Below, one piece after another: positions 36,907 to 46,771 of a stretch of 64,000 bases of DNA (positions within the stretch are counted from its first letter, which is position 1; every line of letters begins with the position of its first letter). Origin of the DNA: Alphaproteobacteria bacterium (GTDB taxonomy: Bacteria > Pseudomonadota > Alphaproteobacteria > Caulobacterales > Maricaulaceae); assembly GCA_016124665.1 (NCBI GenBank), contig WGNH01000014.1, positions 1 to 64,000 of the forward strand, given 5' to 3'. The position numbers were made by a program, and so were the translations under genes. The notes under the pieces are model-generated. The model was not told the DNA's origin, made no database searches, and saw only the letters and a list, made by a program, of their open reading frames with translations.

Positions 36907-39900
36907 TCAGTTTTCCGGCCCGTCTCCGCTCGCATCATTATCCGTGACCTCGTCCGCAGGAGTTGTTCCGGCCCCCGGTTCGGACGTCACCGCGTTTTCG
37001 ATCTCCTCTTCCCCGGCCTGCCGGGCCCGTTCACGCTCCGCGGCGGAGCCTTCGAACAGGCGGCGCAGGAGACCGGGGGCCAGTACGGAGAGCGGGTTCG
37101 CAATCACCGTTGGTTGATCAAACGGGCCTTCTGCAGAAAAGGTGATGCCGATCACCCCCTCGCCCGGACGCGACACCAGCGCATCCCCAACGAGTGGCAA
37201 GTTTCCGACAAAGGAATTGAGCCCGTAGGAGGGGGCGAGTACACCGTCCAGTGCCAACCGGTCCTGCGTCATGTTGATCGTGCCTTCGGTCGTGACCCCC
37301 AGTGAGGGGCCGCTGGCGCGCGCTTCCGAAATGCCGATATTTCCGTCCTCGATTGTCACGCCGGCCTGCAACAGATCAAAGGCGATGCCCTCATCTCCGC
37401 TCAGCAAGGCGGCCAGCCCTGGCAGGGACCCGGCAGCCAGCACCCGCGCCAGTACCGGCATGCGGATCAGCGTGAAGGGGCCCGACTCGACATAGAATTC
37501 GGTTCGTCCGTCCTCACCCGGTGGCGGCGTGGAGCCCGTGACGCTGAGCGCACCGCCCTCGACATTGTCATAAAGATCCAGAAGCCGCAGGAACTCGCCA
37601 AAATCAGGCGCATCGAGTGCAATCTCGCGCCGGCCTCCGGGGTCGGATTCCATATCCAGTGCAAAGACGCCGTCTGGAGTGCCGGCACGGACCGTCAGCA
37701 ATTCCCCTTCTGCTGCTGATGATTGCCAGTCGAGGCGCAGGTTATCATATCGAATGGCATTCGTGACCTGTATCTCATCAAAAGCGACGGTCAGCCCCAG
37801 AGGCGGCGGTGCGCCCCCTGCGCCGGAGAAGTCCGTCAATGACGGCAACAGTCCGGTCGCATCGAAAAACGGCCCTTCAATCATAAAGGCTAGCGGTCCG
37901 TCCGGGCCATGGGGCCGCTCCACCGTGCCGGAAGCCTCGATATAATTCTCTAGGAAAAGCCGCGAGATGCCGGCAGACAGAATCCGGCCGTCTGCAGCAA
38001 AGCGGGCCGTTGCCTGCGCATCAAGTCCGTCAGCCTGCATGCTGAAGCGGTCGATCATAACCGACCCGTCATCGCCGAACTGCATTTCGGCTTCGGCATC
38101 CGCCGCCTCGCCTTCCGGCTTGATGAATACGCCACCGGGCCATTCGATCCGGGCGTCCAGCAGGTCGGCCGTGAGCGAAACGGTATCAAACGCGAAAGCT
38201 TCGCCCAGCGTCCGGATGCGCACATCAATTGCCCCGTCCAGATACCGGCGCAGTGGAATCCCCAGCCGGTCCAGTGCCGCCGCATCCAGACGGGCCTCAA
38301 GATCCAGCGCCGTGGAGGCGGCGCCTTCGGGCAGCCCGAGTGTTTCCACCCATCGAATGCGCGTATTGGCTCCGGCCAGTTCCGCATCACCGCTGACTTC
38401 CACAGCTTGAGGTGTGGCCGTCAGCTGAATATCGCCATTGCTCAGGATCAGGCCGCGCATGCCGGTATTCATTTCCACGCCGGCAAAGTCCGCACGAATA
38501 TCAAAACCGATATCTTCGACCGCGACGTCTTCCAGCATGGGACGGCTGATTTCGAAGCTCACATCGCCTTGTCCGGTGATCATTCCGGGATCAAGGCCAT
38601 AATCGGAAACAAGGTTGAGCGGCGGTTCGTCGATCAGCGCCAGAACCGCCTGAGCCCGTGAGGTGGCTTCACCACCGAATGTCGCAATAGCACCGCGCGG
38701 ATTGAGGCGCGGAATATTGACATAGCCATTGCGGACCGGTGTCTCGCCGATAAATCCCTCGTCCATTGTCAGTTCGAAAGAATTGCCAAACAGGGTGGCC
38801 CGGCCGCTGCCGCGCGTCACCGGCGTCATGGTCGAGATGTACCGGAATGCGGCATTTTCGAATGCGAAGCCGAGCGTCATACGCTCATCTTCAAGCCGTT
38901 TAGCCACCAGAGCCTCGGCATTCAGGTCAAGATCAAGGTTGGCGTCATACAGCCGCCCGGAAATCACGGCCTCCTCAATCCAGCGGCGTGCACCATCGGC
39001 CAGCTCGACCGGCCAGTATTGCAACACCAGGCCCGGTGAAATATCGCCTTCGACAGGACCTGTGAGTTGAAGGTCCGGGAGCCAGCGCCCGTCCTCCACC
39101 TGCCGCAACCGCGCGAGACCGGTCAGGCGGGCGATGATGGGGCCGATGCTGGCATCCAGACGGTCAAAGCCGATCTCTAAAGAGCGGGCATTCATTTCGC
39201 CTGACAGGTCAATAGAATTCCATTCCGGCGGCACTTCAAAAACGCCCCCCAGATCCAGCCGCCCCGCCCCGATGGCGAGCTCGTAATTCCAGCGGCGCGG
39301 AAAGGCATCATCGAATTCGCGCATATCGAATATGCGGCCGCTGACGGTCGTTGCCAGCAGGTCGGTATCAATCTCCAGCTCGTTGATGCGGATGGCACCA
39401 TCCACGGGTTCGTACTCGATGCTCGCCGAAAGGCCGCGAATGGCCTGCGCCTGGGGGCCACGGCCCAGTTGTCCCTCCCCGACCCGCAGATTGAGATTTG
39501 CCGCGCGGATGCCGTCGCTTCGGGACGCGCTGGCGAACATCTCCACGGAAACCGGGGCATTGATATTGCCGGCACCGGCAAACGGTCCGGACAGCGGGGC
39601 GATGGCACGCGGGGACAGGTTCCCGGCCCGGGCCTCAAACAGGAAGGTGTTCAGATCAGCGCCTGCTTCAATGCGCATGGCCACCGGCGCAAAGCCGGCC
39701 GTTGTTGCAAAGCGTCCGGACAGGTCGGCCTGCAAGCGATCCGGATTCCGGTCCAGATGGAGCTCGGCCTGATCAATATACCAGTCGAGATGATTGACGG
39801 CATCCACGACCCGGACCGATGCCGAACGGATGGACACATTGGTCAGGTGCCCGAGCAGGGCATTGTCTTCGGGATTGCGAAGGAGTTCGAGGACGGCATC

Positions 39901-40380
39901 GACATTGCGGCCACGGCCGGCCGGCCGCGCGTCCCGGGCGACACGCTCCGGCGAACCGAGACCGGCGCCAACCGCGCCATCGGCCCGGCGCACAATGGAC
40001 ACTGCGCCGCCCTCGATCGACACACGGGCGGGGGCGATGCGCCCCACAATCAGCGTATCAAGGCCAAATCCGGCCTCGATCAGCGGCGCTCGTGTGATGA
40101 CATTGCCGCCCGCTTCGGCGACCGTCACATCCCGCGCAGCGATGATCAGCAAGCCGGTTGTGGTCTCGAAACGGGCCTCCAGCGACGTCAGGGCGACCAG
40201 ATCGCCCTCGAAGGCATCGGCGAGGCGCGCCTGGGCGTCGGCCACAAGGAAATCAAGCTCCATCGGGCCCTGCGACAGGCGCCAGATCAGCGCGCCCCCC
40301 GCGAAGAGGCCCAAGGCAAAAAGAACCGCAATCGCTTCCAGCGCGTAAATCACAAAGACGCGGATGGAACGCTTGATCAT
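36907..40380 (-). CDS. Large AsmA-like / DUF3971 envelope protein (YhdP type)
   Basis: A 1157-residue protein with one N-terminal membrane helix (VFVIYALEAIAVLFALGLFA, about residues 8-30) and a long beta-rich periplasmic body, as in the AsmA/YhdP/TamB group. These are thought to bridge inner and outer membranes for phospholipid transport. Repeats of short beta phrases such as AEGPFDQPTVIANPLSVLAP near the end match the AsmA-like C-terminal domain. The last 50 residues are an acidic, disordered tail. I start at MIKRSIRVFVIY; 32 upstream codons would overlap the leader of bcp. It is convergent with tyrS and divergent from bcp. Confidence 0.87.
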   Translation of the reverse strand: MIKRSIRVFVIYALEAIAVLFALGLFAGGALIWRLSQGPMELDFLVADAQARLADAFEGDLVALTSLEARFETTTGLLIIAARDVTVAEAGGNVITRAPLIEAGFGLDTLIVGRIAPARVSIEGGAVSIVRRADGAVGAGLGSPERVARDARPAGRGRNVDAVLELLRNPEDNALLGHLTNVSIRSASVRVVDAVNHLDWYIDQAELHLDRNPDRLQADLSGRFATTAGFAPVAMRIEAGADLNTFLFEARAGNLSPRAIAPLSGPFAGAGNINAPVSVEMFASASRSDGIRAANLNLRVGEGQLGRGPQAQAIRGLSASIEYEPVDGAIRINELEIDTDLLATTVSGRIFDMREFDDAFPRRWNYELAIGAGRLDLGGVFEVPPEWNSIDLSGEMNARSLEIGFDRLDASIGPIIARLTGLARLRQVEDGRWLPDLQLTGPVEGDISPGLVLQYWPVELADGARRWIEEAVISGRLYDANLDLDLNAEALVAKRLEDERMTLGFAFENAAFRYISTMTPVTRGSGRATLFGNSFELTMDEGFIGETPVRNGYVNIPRLNPRGAIATFGGEATSRAQAVLALIDEPPLNLVSDYGLDPGMITGQGDVSFEISRPMLEDVAVEDIGFDIRADFAGVEMNTGMRGLILSNGDIQLTATPQAVEVSGDAELAGANTRIRWVETLGLPEGAASTALDLEARLDAAALDRLGIPLRRYLDGAIDVRIRTLGEAFAFDTVSLTADLLDARIEWPGGVFIKPEGEAADAEAEMQFGDDGSVMIDRFSMQADGLDAQATARFAADGRILSAGISRLFLENYIEASGTVERPHGPDGPLAFMIEGPFFDATGLLPSLTDFSGAGGAPPPLGLTVAFDEIQVTNAIRYDNLRLDWQSSAAEGELLTVRAGTPDGVFALDMESDPGGRREIALDAPDFGEFLRLLDLYDNVEGGALSVTGSTPPPGEDGRTEFYVESGPFTLIRMPVLARVLAAGSLPGLAALLSGDEGIAFDLLQAGVTIEDGNIGISEARASGPSLGVTTEGTINMTQDRLALDGVLAPSYGLNSFVGNLPLVGDALVSRPGEGVIGITFSAEGPFDQPTVIANPLSVLAPGLLRRLFEGSAAERERARQAGEEEIENAVTSEPGAGTTPADEVTDNDASGDGPEN

Positions 40381-40479
40381 AAGGGCAGGCCTCGTGCAGT
40401 CGGCGGGGCTGTCGTCAGCTTCAAATCTTGTATGACAGAGCGGCGGGTATTGCACCCGGCGGAAACAGGGAGGCACGGA

Positions 40480-40953
40480 ATGACAACACTTACGGAGGGC
40501 CAGAAAGCGCCAGATTTTGAATTGCCCGCTGATGGCGGCGGAACGGTCAAACTATCGGATTTTGCCGGAAAGACCGTGATTCTCTATTTCTATCCCAAAG
40601 ACTCGACGCCAGGATGCACAACCGAGGCCATCGACTTTTCCGGGCTCAAGGCAGATTTCGACAAAGCCAATGCCGTTGTCATCGGTATTTCACGAGACAG
40701 CGTTAAACGGCATGACAATTTCAAGGCCAAGAATGATCTCAAAGTCATACTCGGGGCCGATCTGGAAGGCCGTGTGACGGAAGACTATGGCGTCTGGGTC
40801 GAGAAGAGTCTGTATGGCCGCAAATATATGGGAATTCAGCGCGCAACCTTTCTGATTGATTCGCAAGGCGTAATTCAAAAAGTGTGGCCAAAAGTCAAAG
40901 TAAAGGGTCATGCAGAAGATGTGCTGACCGCGGCGCAAGCGCTTTCTGGCTGA
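40480..40953 (+). CDS. bcp: Thiol peroxidase, Bcp/PrxQ type
   Basis: Reduces hydroperoxides in the cytoplasm with thioredoxin. It has 157 residues. The peroxidatic motif YFYPKDSTPGCTTEAIDF contains the catalytic Cys. The resolving Cys five residues later in classic Bcp (CTxExC) is replaced: here the sequence is CTTEAIDF. So it should act as a 1-Cys enzyme or use another resolving thiol. SLYGRKYMGIQRATFLID is typical of the family. The start ATG 40480 follows AGGGAGGCACGGA, a strong ribosome site. A much longer open frame upstream is the shadow of the AsmA-like gene. Confidence 0.95.
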   Translation: MTTLTEGQKAPDFELPADGGGTVKLSDFAGKTVILYFYPKDSTPGCTTEAIDFSGLKADFDKANAVVIGISRDSVKRHDNFKAKNDLKVILGADLEGRVTEDYGVWVEKSLYGRKYMGIQRATFLIDSQGVIQKVWPKVKVKGHAEDVLTAAQALSG

Positions 40954-41053
40954 AATCGCGAATGTTATTTGGCGCGCTGATTGCATAACGAAATATTGAT
41001 AAGTCGGGCAGGATCGTGTCCTATGCCCGGCGATCCGGGGTGGCTCAGGACAG

Positions 41054-42304
41054 GTGCGGACCAGTTATATGATTTCTGGCGTGTTTCAGAAGGCGTGGGA
41101 TATAGCCGAACAATGGTTTCCCAATCGCCAGATCTATCACCGCAGTGAGGGTCAGGTTCGGTATTTCGAGCTGACGACCACGATGCAGGTGAGCGCGCTG
41201 GCCAGCGTCGTGGCGCTGACCGGCTGGCTCTGTTTCACAACGATCTCCGTGGCCTTCCATGGCTATCAGCTGTCGCAACAGACCGCGGCGATGGAACGGG
41301 TGCGATATGAATCCTCCCGCATGGTCAGCGAGGCCATGGCGAATGAGGCCGCGACACAGGCCATGTTTGAATCGCAGGTCGAGGAATTCCGCTCGACGGC
41401 AAATGAATTCCAGTCCCGTCACGAAACGCTCAGCCAGTTGATCCAGCTGGTGGAAGACATTGACGGTGATGAATACGATCCCTCTCCGGCGCTGACGGGT
41501 GGACGTTTGCTGATGGCGGCAACGCCGGCCGATCCGACGCCGCGCCGGGCCCGCGACGAACTGGCCATTTCGATCAGCGATCCGAATGCGCCGGAGGACC
41601 GGGTCAGCTCATTGATCGAACAACAGGATGTGGTTCTGGCAGAAGCCGAAGACGCCGCCGAGGCCCGCCTGGAAAATCTCCGCGCTGTCCTGCGGCTGAC
41701 CGGACTGCGTCTGGACGATGTCCTGGCCGAGAACCGTGAGAATGAGGAAAGTGGCGGCCCCTTCCTGTCGATTGCCAGCTCCGCCTTCGCAACCGAGCTG
41801 GACATGGATGATGCCTTTTCAGCGCGTGTTGCCCGGATCGCCACACGGCTGATCGAGGCCCGCGAGATCGAAGCAGCCGTCATGTCGTTACCGCTGGGGG
41901 TTCCGATCCGCGGCGAGTTTCGCGAGACCAGCGATTACGGCCCGCGCATGGATCCGTTCACCGGGCGCCCGGCCTATCATTCGGGGCAGGACTTTGTGTC
42001 CGCCGAGTATCGTACACCTATTTATGCAGGTGGACCCGGCCGCGTCGTTTACGCAGGCTGGCGCTCGGGTTATGGTCGCACGGTGGAGATCGACCATGGC
42101 TACGGTTTCATGACCCGTTATGGCCACCTCTCCTCGATTGACGTCAGACGCGGTGATACCGTGCGCATCGGCCAGCAGATCGGCCGCATGGGCTCCACCG
42201 GCAGAAGCACCAGTACGCACCTGCATTATGAAGTCTGGAATAATCGACAAACGCTTGACCCCGAACGTTTCCTGAGAGCCGGACAATATGTTCAACAGAA
42301 CTAA
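41054..42304 (+). CDS. M23 family metallopeptidase with N-terminal anchor and coiled coil
   Basis: Predicted periplasmic peptidoglycan endopeptidase anchored in the inner membrane, 416 residues from GTG 41054; ATG 41069 is an alternative. A membrane helix lies at about residues 45-68 (ALASVVALTGWLCFTTISVA). Then comes a long coiled coil and acidic linker (about 75-275). The LytM domain shows SDYGPRMDPFTGRPAYHSGQ with zinc ligands His and Asp (YHSGQDF), RYGHLSS and HLHYEVWNN. All expected zinc ligands are there, so it should be active. It overlaps the bactofilin gene by 17 bp. In Hyphomonas a similar pair (LmdC and BacA) is reported to shape stalk and bud. Confidence 0.92.
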   Translation: MRTSYMISGVFQKAWDIAEQWFPNRQIYHRSEGQVRYFELTTTMQVSALASVVALTGWLCFTTISVAFHGYQLSQQTAAMERVRYESSRMVSEAMANEAATQAMFESQVEEFRSTANEFQSRHETLSQLIQLVEDIDGDEYDPSPALTGGRLLMAATPADPTPRRARDELAISISDPNAPEDRVSSLIEQQDVVLAEAEDAAEARLENLRAVLRLTGLRLDDVLAENRENEESGGPFLSIASSAFATELDMDDAFSARVARIATRLIEAREIEAAVMSLPLGVPIRGEFRETSDYGPRMDPFTGRPAYHSGQDFVSAEYRTPIYAGGPGRVVYAGWRSGYGRTVEIDHGYGFMTRYGHLSSIDVRRGDTVRIGQQIGRMGSTGRSTSTHLHYEVWNNRQTLDPERFLRAGQYVQQN

Positions 42305-42875
42305 AGAGAATTCTTCAGATGGCGCTGCCAGCGCCCCTCAACCGTCCCCCGTCAAAAGGTCCGCCATGAAATCGAAAGCCCCCTCTATCATCAGCGCCGA
42401 TATGGTGCTCCATGGATCCCTCACATCCGAGGGCGAAGTTCAACTGGACGGAAGCGTGGAAGGCAATATCCGCGCCGGGTCGCTCACTATTGGCGAGGAA
42501 GCCTCGGTTGATGGTGAAGTTGTTGCCGAAACCGTGATTGTCCGCGGCAAGGTCAAGGGCTCCATCCGCGCCCGTCAGGTCCAGCTGGCCGCAACCGCGC
42601 GAATCGAAGGCGATATCGTCCACTCCGCCCTGTCGATGGAAAGCGGCGCTTTCTTTGACGGTCATTGCCGCCATTCGTCCGATCCGGTGGCAGATGCAGG
42701 CAAATCGGCGGGTGCCAAAGCACCGGCCGCCGCTACGCCGTCCTCCGGTTCCGGCGCGGCCACGCCACCGCCGTCCTCGTCTTCGAGCAGCAGCTCGCCG
42801 TCTTCACCGCCAAAAGCCAGCGAATCTTCCAGTAATCCGTCGCTGGACCTGCCAAAGGCCAAAAGCTCGGCTTAG
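42288..42875 (+). CDS. bacA: Bactofilin
   Basis: Polymerising cytoskeletal protein, 195 residues. The central beta-helix (about 30-130) shows the regular bactofilin pattern: MVLHGSLTSEGEVQLDGSVE, GNIRAGSLTIGEEASVDGEV and RGKVKGSIRARQVQLAATAR. The N-terminal tail starts MFNRTKENSSDG, which often binds membrane or partner. The C-terminal tail is Pro/Ser-rich with a run of serines. The start lies inside the M23 gene and the overlap implies coupled synthesis. It probably localises the M23 peptidase and so cell-wall growth. The symbol is by family resemblance. Confidence 0.92.
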   Translation: MFNRTKENSSDGAASAPQPSPVKRSAMKSKAPSIISADMVLHGSLTSEGEVQLDGSVEGNIRAGSLTIGEEASVDGEVVAETVIVRGKVKGSIRARQVQLAATARIEGDIVHSALSMESGAFFDGHCRHSSDPVADAGKSAGAKAPAAATPSSGSGAATPPPSSSSSSSSPSSPPKASESSSNPSLDLPKAKSSA

Positions 42876-42914
42876 GCTTCGCTGAACTTTGTTGAATGAC
42901 GACGCAGCCGGTGC

Positions 42915-44052
42915 CTAGCCGGCGGCGTTTTCGTCTGCGTTCTCGCCCAGCTGGGCCGCCAGTGCCGCCGCCATGAATTCATCGAGATCCCCATCCAGCA
43001 CACCCTGTGTGTTGGAGGTTTCAACATTGGTGCGCAAATCCTTGACCATCTGATAGGGCTGCAGAACGTAGGAGCGGATCTGCCGTCCCCAGCCGATCTC
43101 GGTCTTTGAATCGGCCTCGGCCTGGGCTGCCGCTTCGCGCTTTTGCAATTCCAGTTCGTAGACACGGGCGCGCAGCATGTTCCAGGCGGTCGCCCTGTTC
43201 TTGTGCTGAGAGCGGTCATTCTGGCACTGGACGACTATCGGATCGGTTTCACCGGGCGGCGTATAGGTCAGCCGCACCGCGCTGTCGGTCTTGTTGATGT
43301 GCTGTCCGCCCGCCCCGGAGGCACGGTAGGTATCGGTGCGCACCTCGCTTTCGGGAATGTCGACCTCGATCGTATCGTCAACCAGCGGATAGGCCCAGAC
43401 ACTGGCGAAACTGGTGTGACGGCGGGCATTGGAATCGAACGGGGAAATCCGCACCAGGCGATGAACACCGGCCTCGGTTTTCAGCCAGCCATAGGCATTT
43501 TCGCCCCTGACCAGCAATGTGCATGACTTGATGCCTGCCTCCTCGCCCGCCTGCTCCTCGATCACTTCGACCTTGTAGCCCGAAGCATTGGCCCAGCGCA
43601 TATACATGCGCTGCAACATCGCGGCCCAGTCCGTGGCCTCCGTACCGCCGGCACCGGGATGAATTTCGATATAGGCGTCATTGCCATCAGCCTCGCCGGA
43701 GAGCAGCGCTTCAAGCTCGGCCCGCGCGGCCTTGTCCCGGGCCTTCTCGAGCGCAGCAACCGCCTCGGCCATCAGGTCTTCATCGCCGTCGGCTTCGGCG
43801 AGTTCAGCCAGTTCGGCATTGTCGGAAAGCTCGGATTCCAGTTCCTGAATCGCCTTCATTGACGATTCCAGCTTGTTGCGTTCCCGCATCAGGGCCTGGG
43901 CCTTGACCGGGTCATCCCAGAAGGACGGGTCCTCGGCGCGGGCGCTTAGTTCGTCGAACCGTTTTTCAGCCGTAGGCCAGTCAAAGACGCCTCCTCAGCA
44001 GTCCCACTGACCGCTCGATTTCGTCCGACAGGTTTTGCACATCTGCGCGCAT
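42915..44052 (-). CDS. prfB: Peptide chain release factor 2, with programmed +1 frameshift
   Basis: RF2 ends translation at UGA and UAA. The gene is read in two frames. ATG 44050-44052 opens 23 codons, [20 protein letters not shown] then RRL, ending at an in-frame UGA (43981-43983). After a +1 shift at CTT-TGA-C the frame goes on [20 protein letters not shown] to 42915. The whole protein has 378 residues. It carries the stop-recognition motif SPF (RISPFDSN) and the catalytic GGQ ([15 protein letters not shown]). Taking only the long open frame would lose the first 54 residues. It is not a pseudogene. It is upstream of nothing but faces bactofilin convergently, and follows mrcA. Confidence 0.97.
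43980..43995 (-). promoter_or_regulatory. prfB programmed frameshift site with internal Shine-Dalgarno
   Basis: On the minus strand the site reads AGGAGG-CGT-CTT-TGA-C. AGGAGG (43990-43995) is the stimulatory internal Shine-Dalgarno, CTT (43984-43986) the slippery codon, TGA (43981-43983) the in-frame stop, and C the base that makes UGA a weak stop. The 3 nt spacing equals that of the E. coli site. Low RF2 favours the shift and thus more RF2. Confidence 0.96.
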
Positions 44053-44135
44053 GGATCATTCCTTGTTCCAAGGCTTTCCGGATAGCCGCGACTGCGTGCG
44101 CTATCAAGACGGCCTCTGCATTGAAGATGCCGGGA

Positions 44136-46676
44136 TCAGTAGATACCGCCGAGATCCTCATCGGTGGAATCGTCATCGGAATCCCCGGAAAGGGCGCTAC
44201 CGGTAAACGTGAGGCCGGTTTCCTGATTACTGCCGTTGCGGCTCGGTTCCGTGCCCGGCTGGAAAGCCTCCAGAATCGTGCCCGGACGGCCCAGAACAGA
44301 CGGCTCGCCCGTTCGCGCATCAATCGGCACGAGGCTGACGCCTTCCGGGACGCGGAAAGGCGCAACCGGATAGTTCTGCAGCGCCACTTCCAGGAAATCG
44401 CGCACAATCGGCGTTGCCACGCGGCCACCGGCCTCGCCCGAACCCATTTGCTGAGGCGAATCAAAGCCGACATAAGCGCCAACGACAATGTCCGGCCCGA
44501 AGCCGACAAACCAGGCATCACGGAAATCATTGGTCGTGCCGGTCTTGCCCGCGAGTGGACGGCCGAGGGCTCTAAGCGCCTGACCTGTACCACGTTGCAC
44601 GGCGCCTTCCAGAATATGCACAATCTGATAGGCTGTGACGGGGCTGACGACTTCCTCGCCCAGTTCGGGGACCTCCGGCTCCGCCAGGCCCGGCTGCCAC
44701 GCCTCGACATCATAGTCATCGCTGGCGCGCGGATCATGGACGTAAATGGTCTCGCCATTGCGGTCCTGAACCCGGTCGATAATGGTGGGTTCAATCCGGG
44801 CACCGCCATTCACGAGGGCGCCATAGGCGGTCACCAGACGCCATAGGGTGGTCTCGCCAGCGCCGAGCGACATCGCCAATACCGGTTCGAGATCGTCGTA
44901 AATGCCGAAGCGCTCGCCATATTCGGCGATCGGGCCCATCCCCATTTCCTGCGCCAGACGGACGGTCATGACATTCCGCGACAATTCCAGCCCAAGGCGG
45001 AGCGTCGACATGCCGTAAAAGCGTTCGGAATAATTCTGCGGACGGTAGAAACGCAGGTCCGGCCCGCCGGAGGCCACAAAGGGCGCATCCAGGATCATCG
45101 AGACCGGCGTATAGCCATTATCCAGCGCGGCGGCGTAAACGAAAGGCTTGAAAGACGAGCCCGGCTGACGACGCGCCTGGGTGGCCCGGTTGAACTGGCT
45201 TTGCTGGAAGGAATAACCGCCCGCCATCGCCAGCACACGGCCGGTGTGCGGATCGAGAGCCAGAAGACCGCCATTGACGGCCGGCACCTGCCGCAAGCCG
45301 AAACCGGCCGCATTGCCGTCTTCATCGCGGATTTCCTCGGCGAGGACGACATCGCCCACCGACAGCACGTCCGACGGGCTGTTGATGGTCGGACCCAGCA
45401 ACCCGTCTTCAAGCGACTGGCGCGCCCATTCCAACTCCGACAGGGAAATCCGTCCTTCAGCCGGCTCGGGACCGGCCTCCTCTTCCTCGTCCTGCTCTAT
45501 CGCGTCGATGATTTCATTGCCGTCATCCTCGGGATGGATGAGATAGCCGATACGGACATCTTCACTGCCGACTTCCAGCACAACCGCCGGCCTCCATGTG
45601 TCATTGATGTCGGGAGGAATATCTTCAAACGCGTCGAGGCGTCCGGCCCAGCCCTCGCCCGCCTCGATCTGACCGAGCGGGCCGCGATAACCATGGCGGC
45701 GGTCATAGGCTTCCAGCCCGTTGCGCAACGCATTGCGGGCGGCCAGCTGAAGGCGCGTGTCCAGCGTTGTGCGGATGGACAGGCCGCCATTATAGAGCTG
45801 ATCATCGCCATAAGTATCAAACAGCTGACGGCGGGCCTCCTCTACAAAGTACTCCGCTGCGAGATATTCCTCGCCGCTGAAGCGCTCGATCACCAGCATT
45901 GGCTCCTGCGCGGCGGCCTCAGCTTCTTCCTGCGTGATGAAACCCTCGATCGCCATGCGCGAAAGCACCCAGTTGCGCCGGTCAAGCGTGCGTTCGGGGT
46001 GACGGATCGGATGAAACCGCGACGGACCATTCACCACGGCCGCCAGAAATGCACTCTCGGCCAGTGTCAATTCGTCCAGCGACTTGCCGAAATAATTCAT
46101 GGCGGCGGCGGCGACCCCATAAGAGCGGCGGCCGAAATAGATCTCGTTGAGATAAAGTTCGAGAATATCATCCTTTTCGAAGGCGCGTTCGATGCGCCGC
46201 GCCAGAATCATTTCGCGAACCTTGCGCTCAAGGCGCTGATCGGATGACAGAAGGAAGTTCTTTGCCACCTGCTGCGTGATGGTGGACGCACCTTCCAGCC
46301 GGTCGCCCCTTATGACATTGCCGATATTGTTTATGGCGGCGCGGATAATGCCGCGGAAATCGAGCCCGCCATGCTCATAGAAATTGGCATCCTCAGCTGC
46401 GAGGAACGCATTCGACAGCATCGGGGGAATGCGGTCGATCGGCACGAAGACGCGGCGTTCCCGCGCAAATTCGGCGATCAGGCGTCCATCGCCGGCGTGA
46501 ACCCGGCTGGTGATCGGGGGCTCGTATTCCGCCAGCTGGGTATAATCCGGCAAATCCTGCGAGACCCGCGCCACATAGACAACGGCCACGATCAGGCCGA
46601 TCAGCCCGAACGCCAGTGCTGCGCCGCCGCCCCAGATGGCCGCCCGGAATGTATTTCGCCACGTAAAGAGTTTCAT
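44136..46676 (-). CDS. mrcA: Penicillin-binding protein 1A
   Basis: Bifunctional peptidoglycan synthase of the inner membrane, 846 residues. One membrane helix (about 12-36) is followed by the glycosyltransferase domain with catalytic Glu95 in FLAAEDANFYEHGG, then EGASTITQQVAKN and YLNEIYFGRRSYG. An OB-like insertion (about 330-450) has a very acidic stretch (EQDEEEEAGPEP). The transpeptidase domain has Ser507 in PGSSFKPF, SRN at 566-568 and KTGTT at 711. All active-site residues are intact. It lies between amiC and prfB on the same strand. Confidence 0.96.
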   Translation of the reverse strand: MKLFTWRNTFRAAIWGGGAALAFGLIGLIVAVVYVARVSQDLPDYTQLAEYEPPITSRVHAGDGRLIAEFARERRVFVPIDRIPPMLSNAFLAAEDANFYEHGGLDFRGIIRAAINNIGNVIRGDRLEGASTITQQVAKNFLLSSDQRLERKVREMILARRIERAFEKDDILELYLNEIYFGRRSYGVAAAAMNYFGKSLDELTLAESAFLAAVVNGPSRFHPIRHPERTLDRRNWVLSRMAIEGFITQEEAEAAAQEPMLVIERFSGEEYLAAEYFVEEARRQLFDTYGDDQLYNGGLSIRTTLDTRLQLAARNALRNGLEAYDRRHGYRGPLGQIEAGEGWAGRLDAFEDIPPDINDTWRPAVVLEVGSEDVRIGYLIHPEDDGNEIIDAIEQDEEEEAGPEPAEGRISLSELEWARQSLEDGLLGPTINSPSDVLSVGDVVLAEEIRDEDGNAAGFGLRQVPAVNGGLLALDPHTGRVLAMAGGYSFQQSQFNRATQARRQPGSSFKPFVYAAALDNGYTPVSMILDAPFVASGGPDLRFYRPQNYSERFYGMSTLRLGLELSRNVMTVRLAQEMGMGPIAEYGERFGIYDDLEPVLAMSLGAGETTLWRLVTAYGALVNGGARIEPTIIDRVQDRNGETIYVHDPRASDDYDVEAWQPGLAEPEVPELGEEVVSPVTAYQIVHILEGAVQRGTGQALRALGRPLAGKTGTTNDFRDAWFVGFGPDIVVGAYVGFDSPQQMGSGEAGGRVATPIVRDFLEVALQNYPVAPFRVPEGVSLVPIDARTGEPSVLGRPGTILEAFQPGTEPSRNGSNQETGLTFTGSALSGDSDDDSTDEDLGGIY

Positions 46677-46771
46677 GCCGCTCCCGTCAGACCGGTTATA
46701 TTGCTTCGCCTGTTGTCAACATTATGGCGAAGCCTGCGTTTGAACGAAAGCCGTTTATCGCCAGACGCGTA

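Noticed and set aside
39469-40479. Upstream extension of bcp to about 494 codons
   Set aside because: The added part is antisense to the AsmA-like gene; the true start at 40480 has a strong ribosome site.
42915-43889. prfB as an N-terminally truncated gene or pseudogene
   Set aside because: The upstream frame joins through a canonical +1 frameshift site, so the gene is complete.
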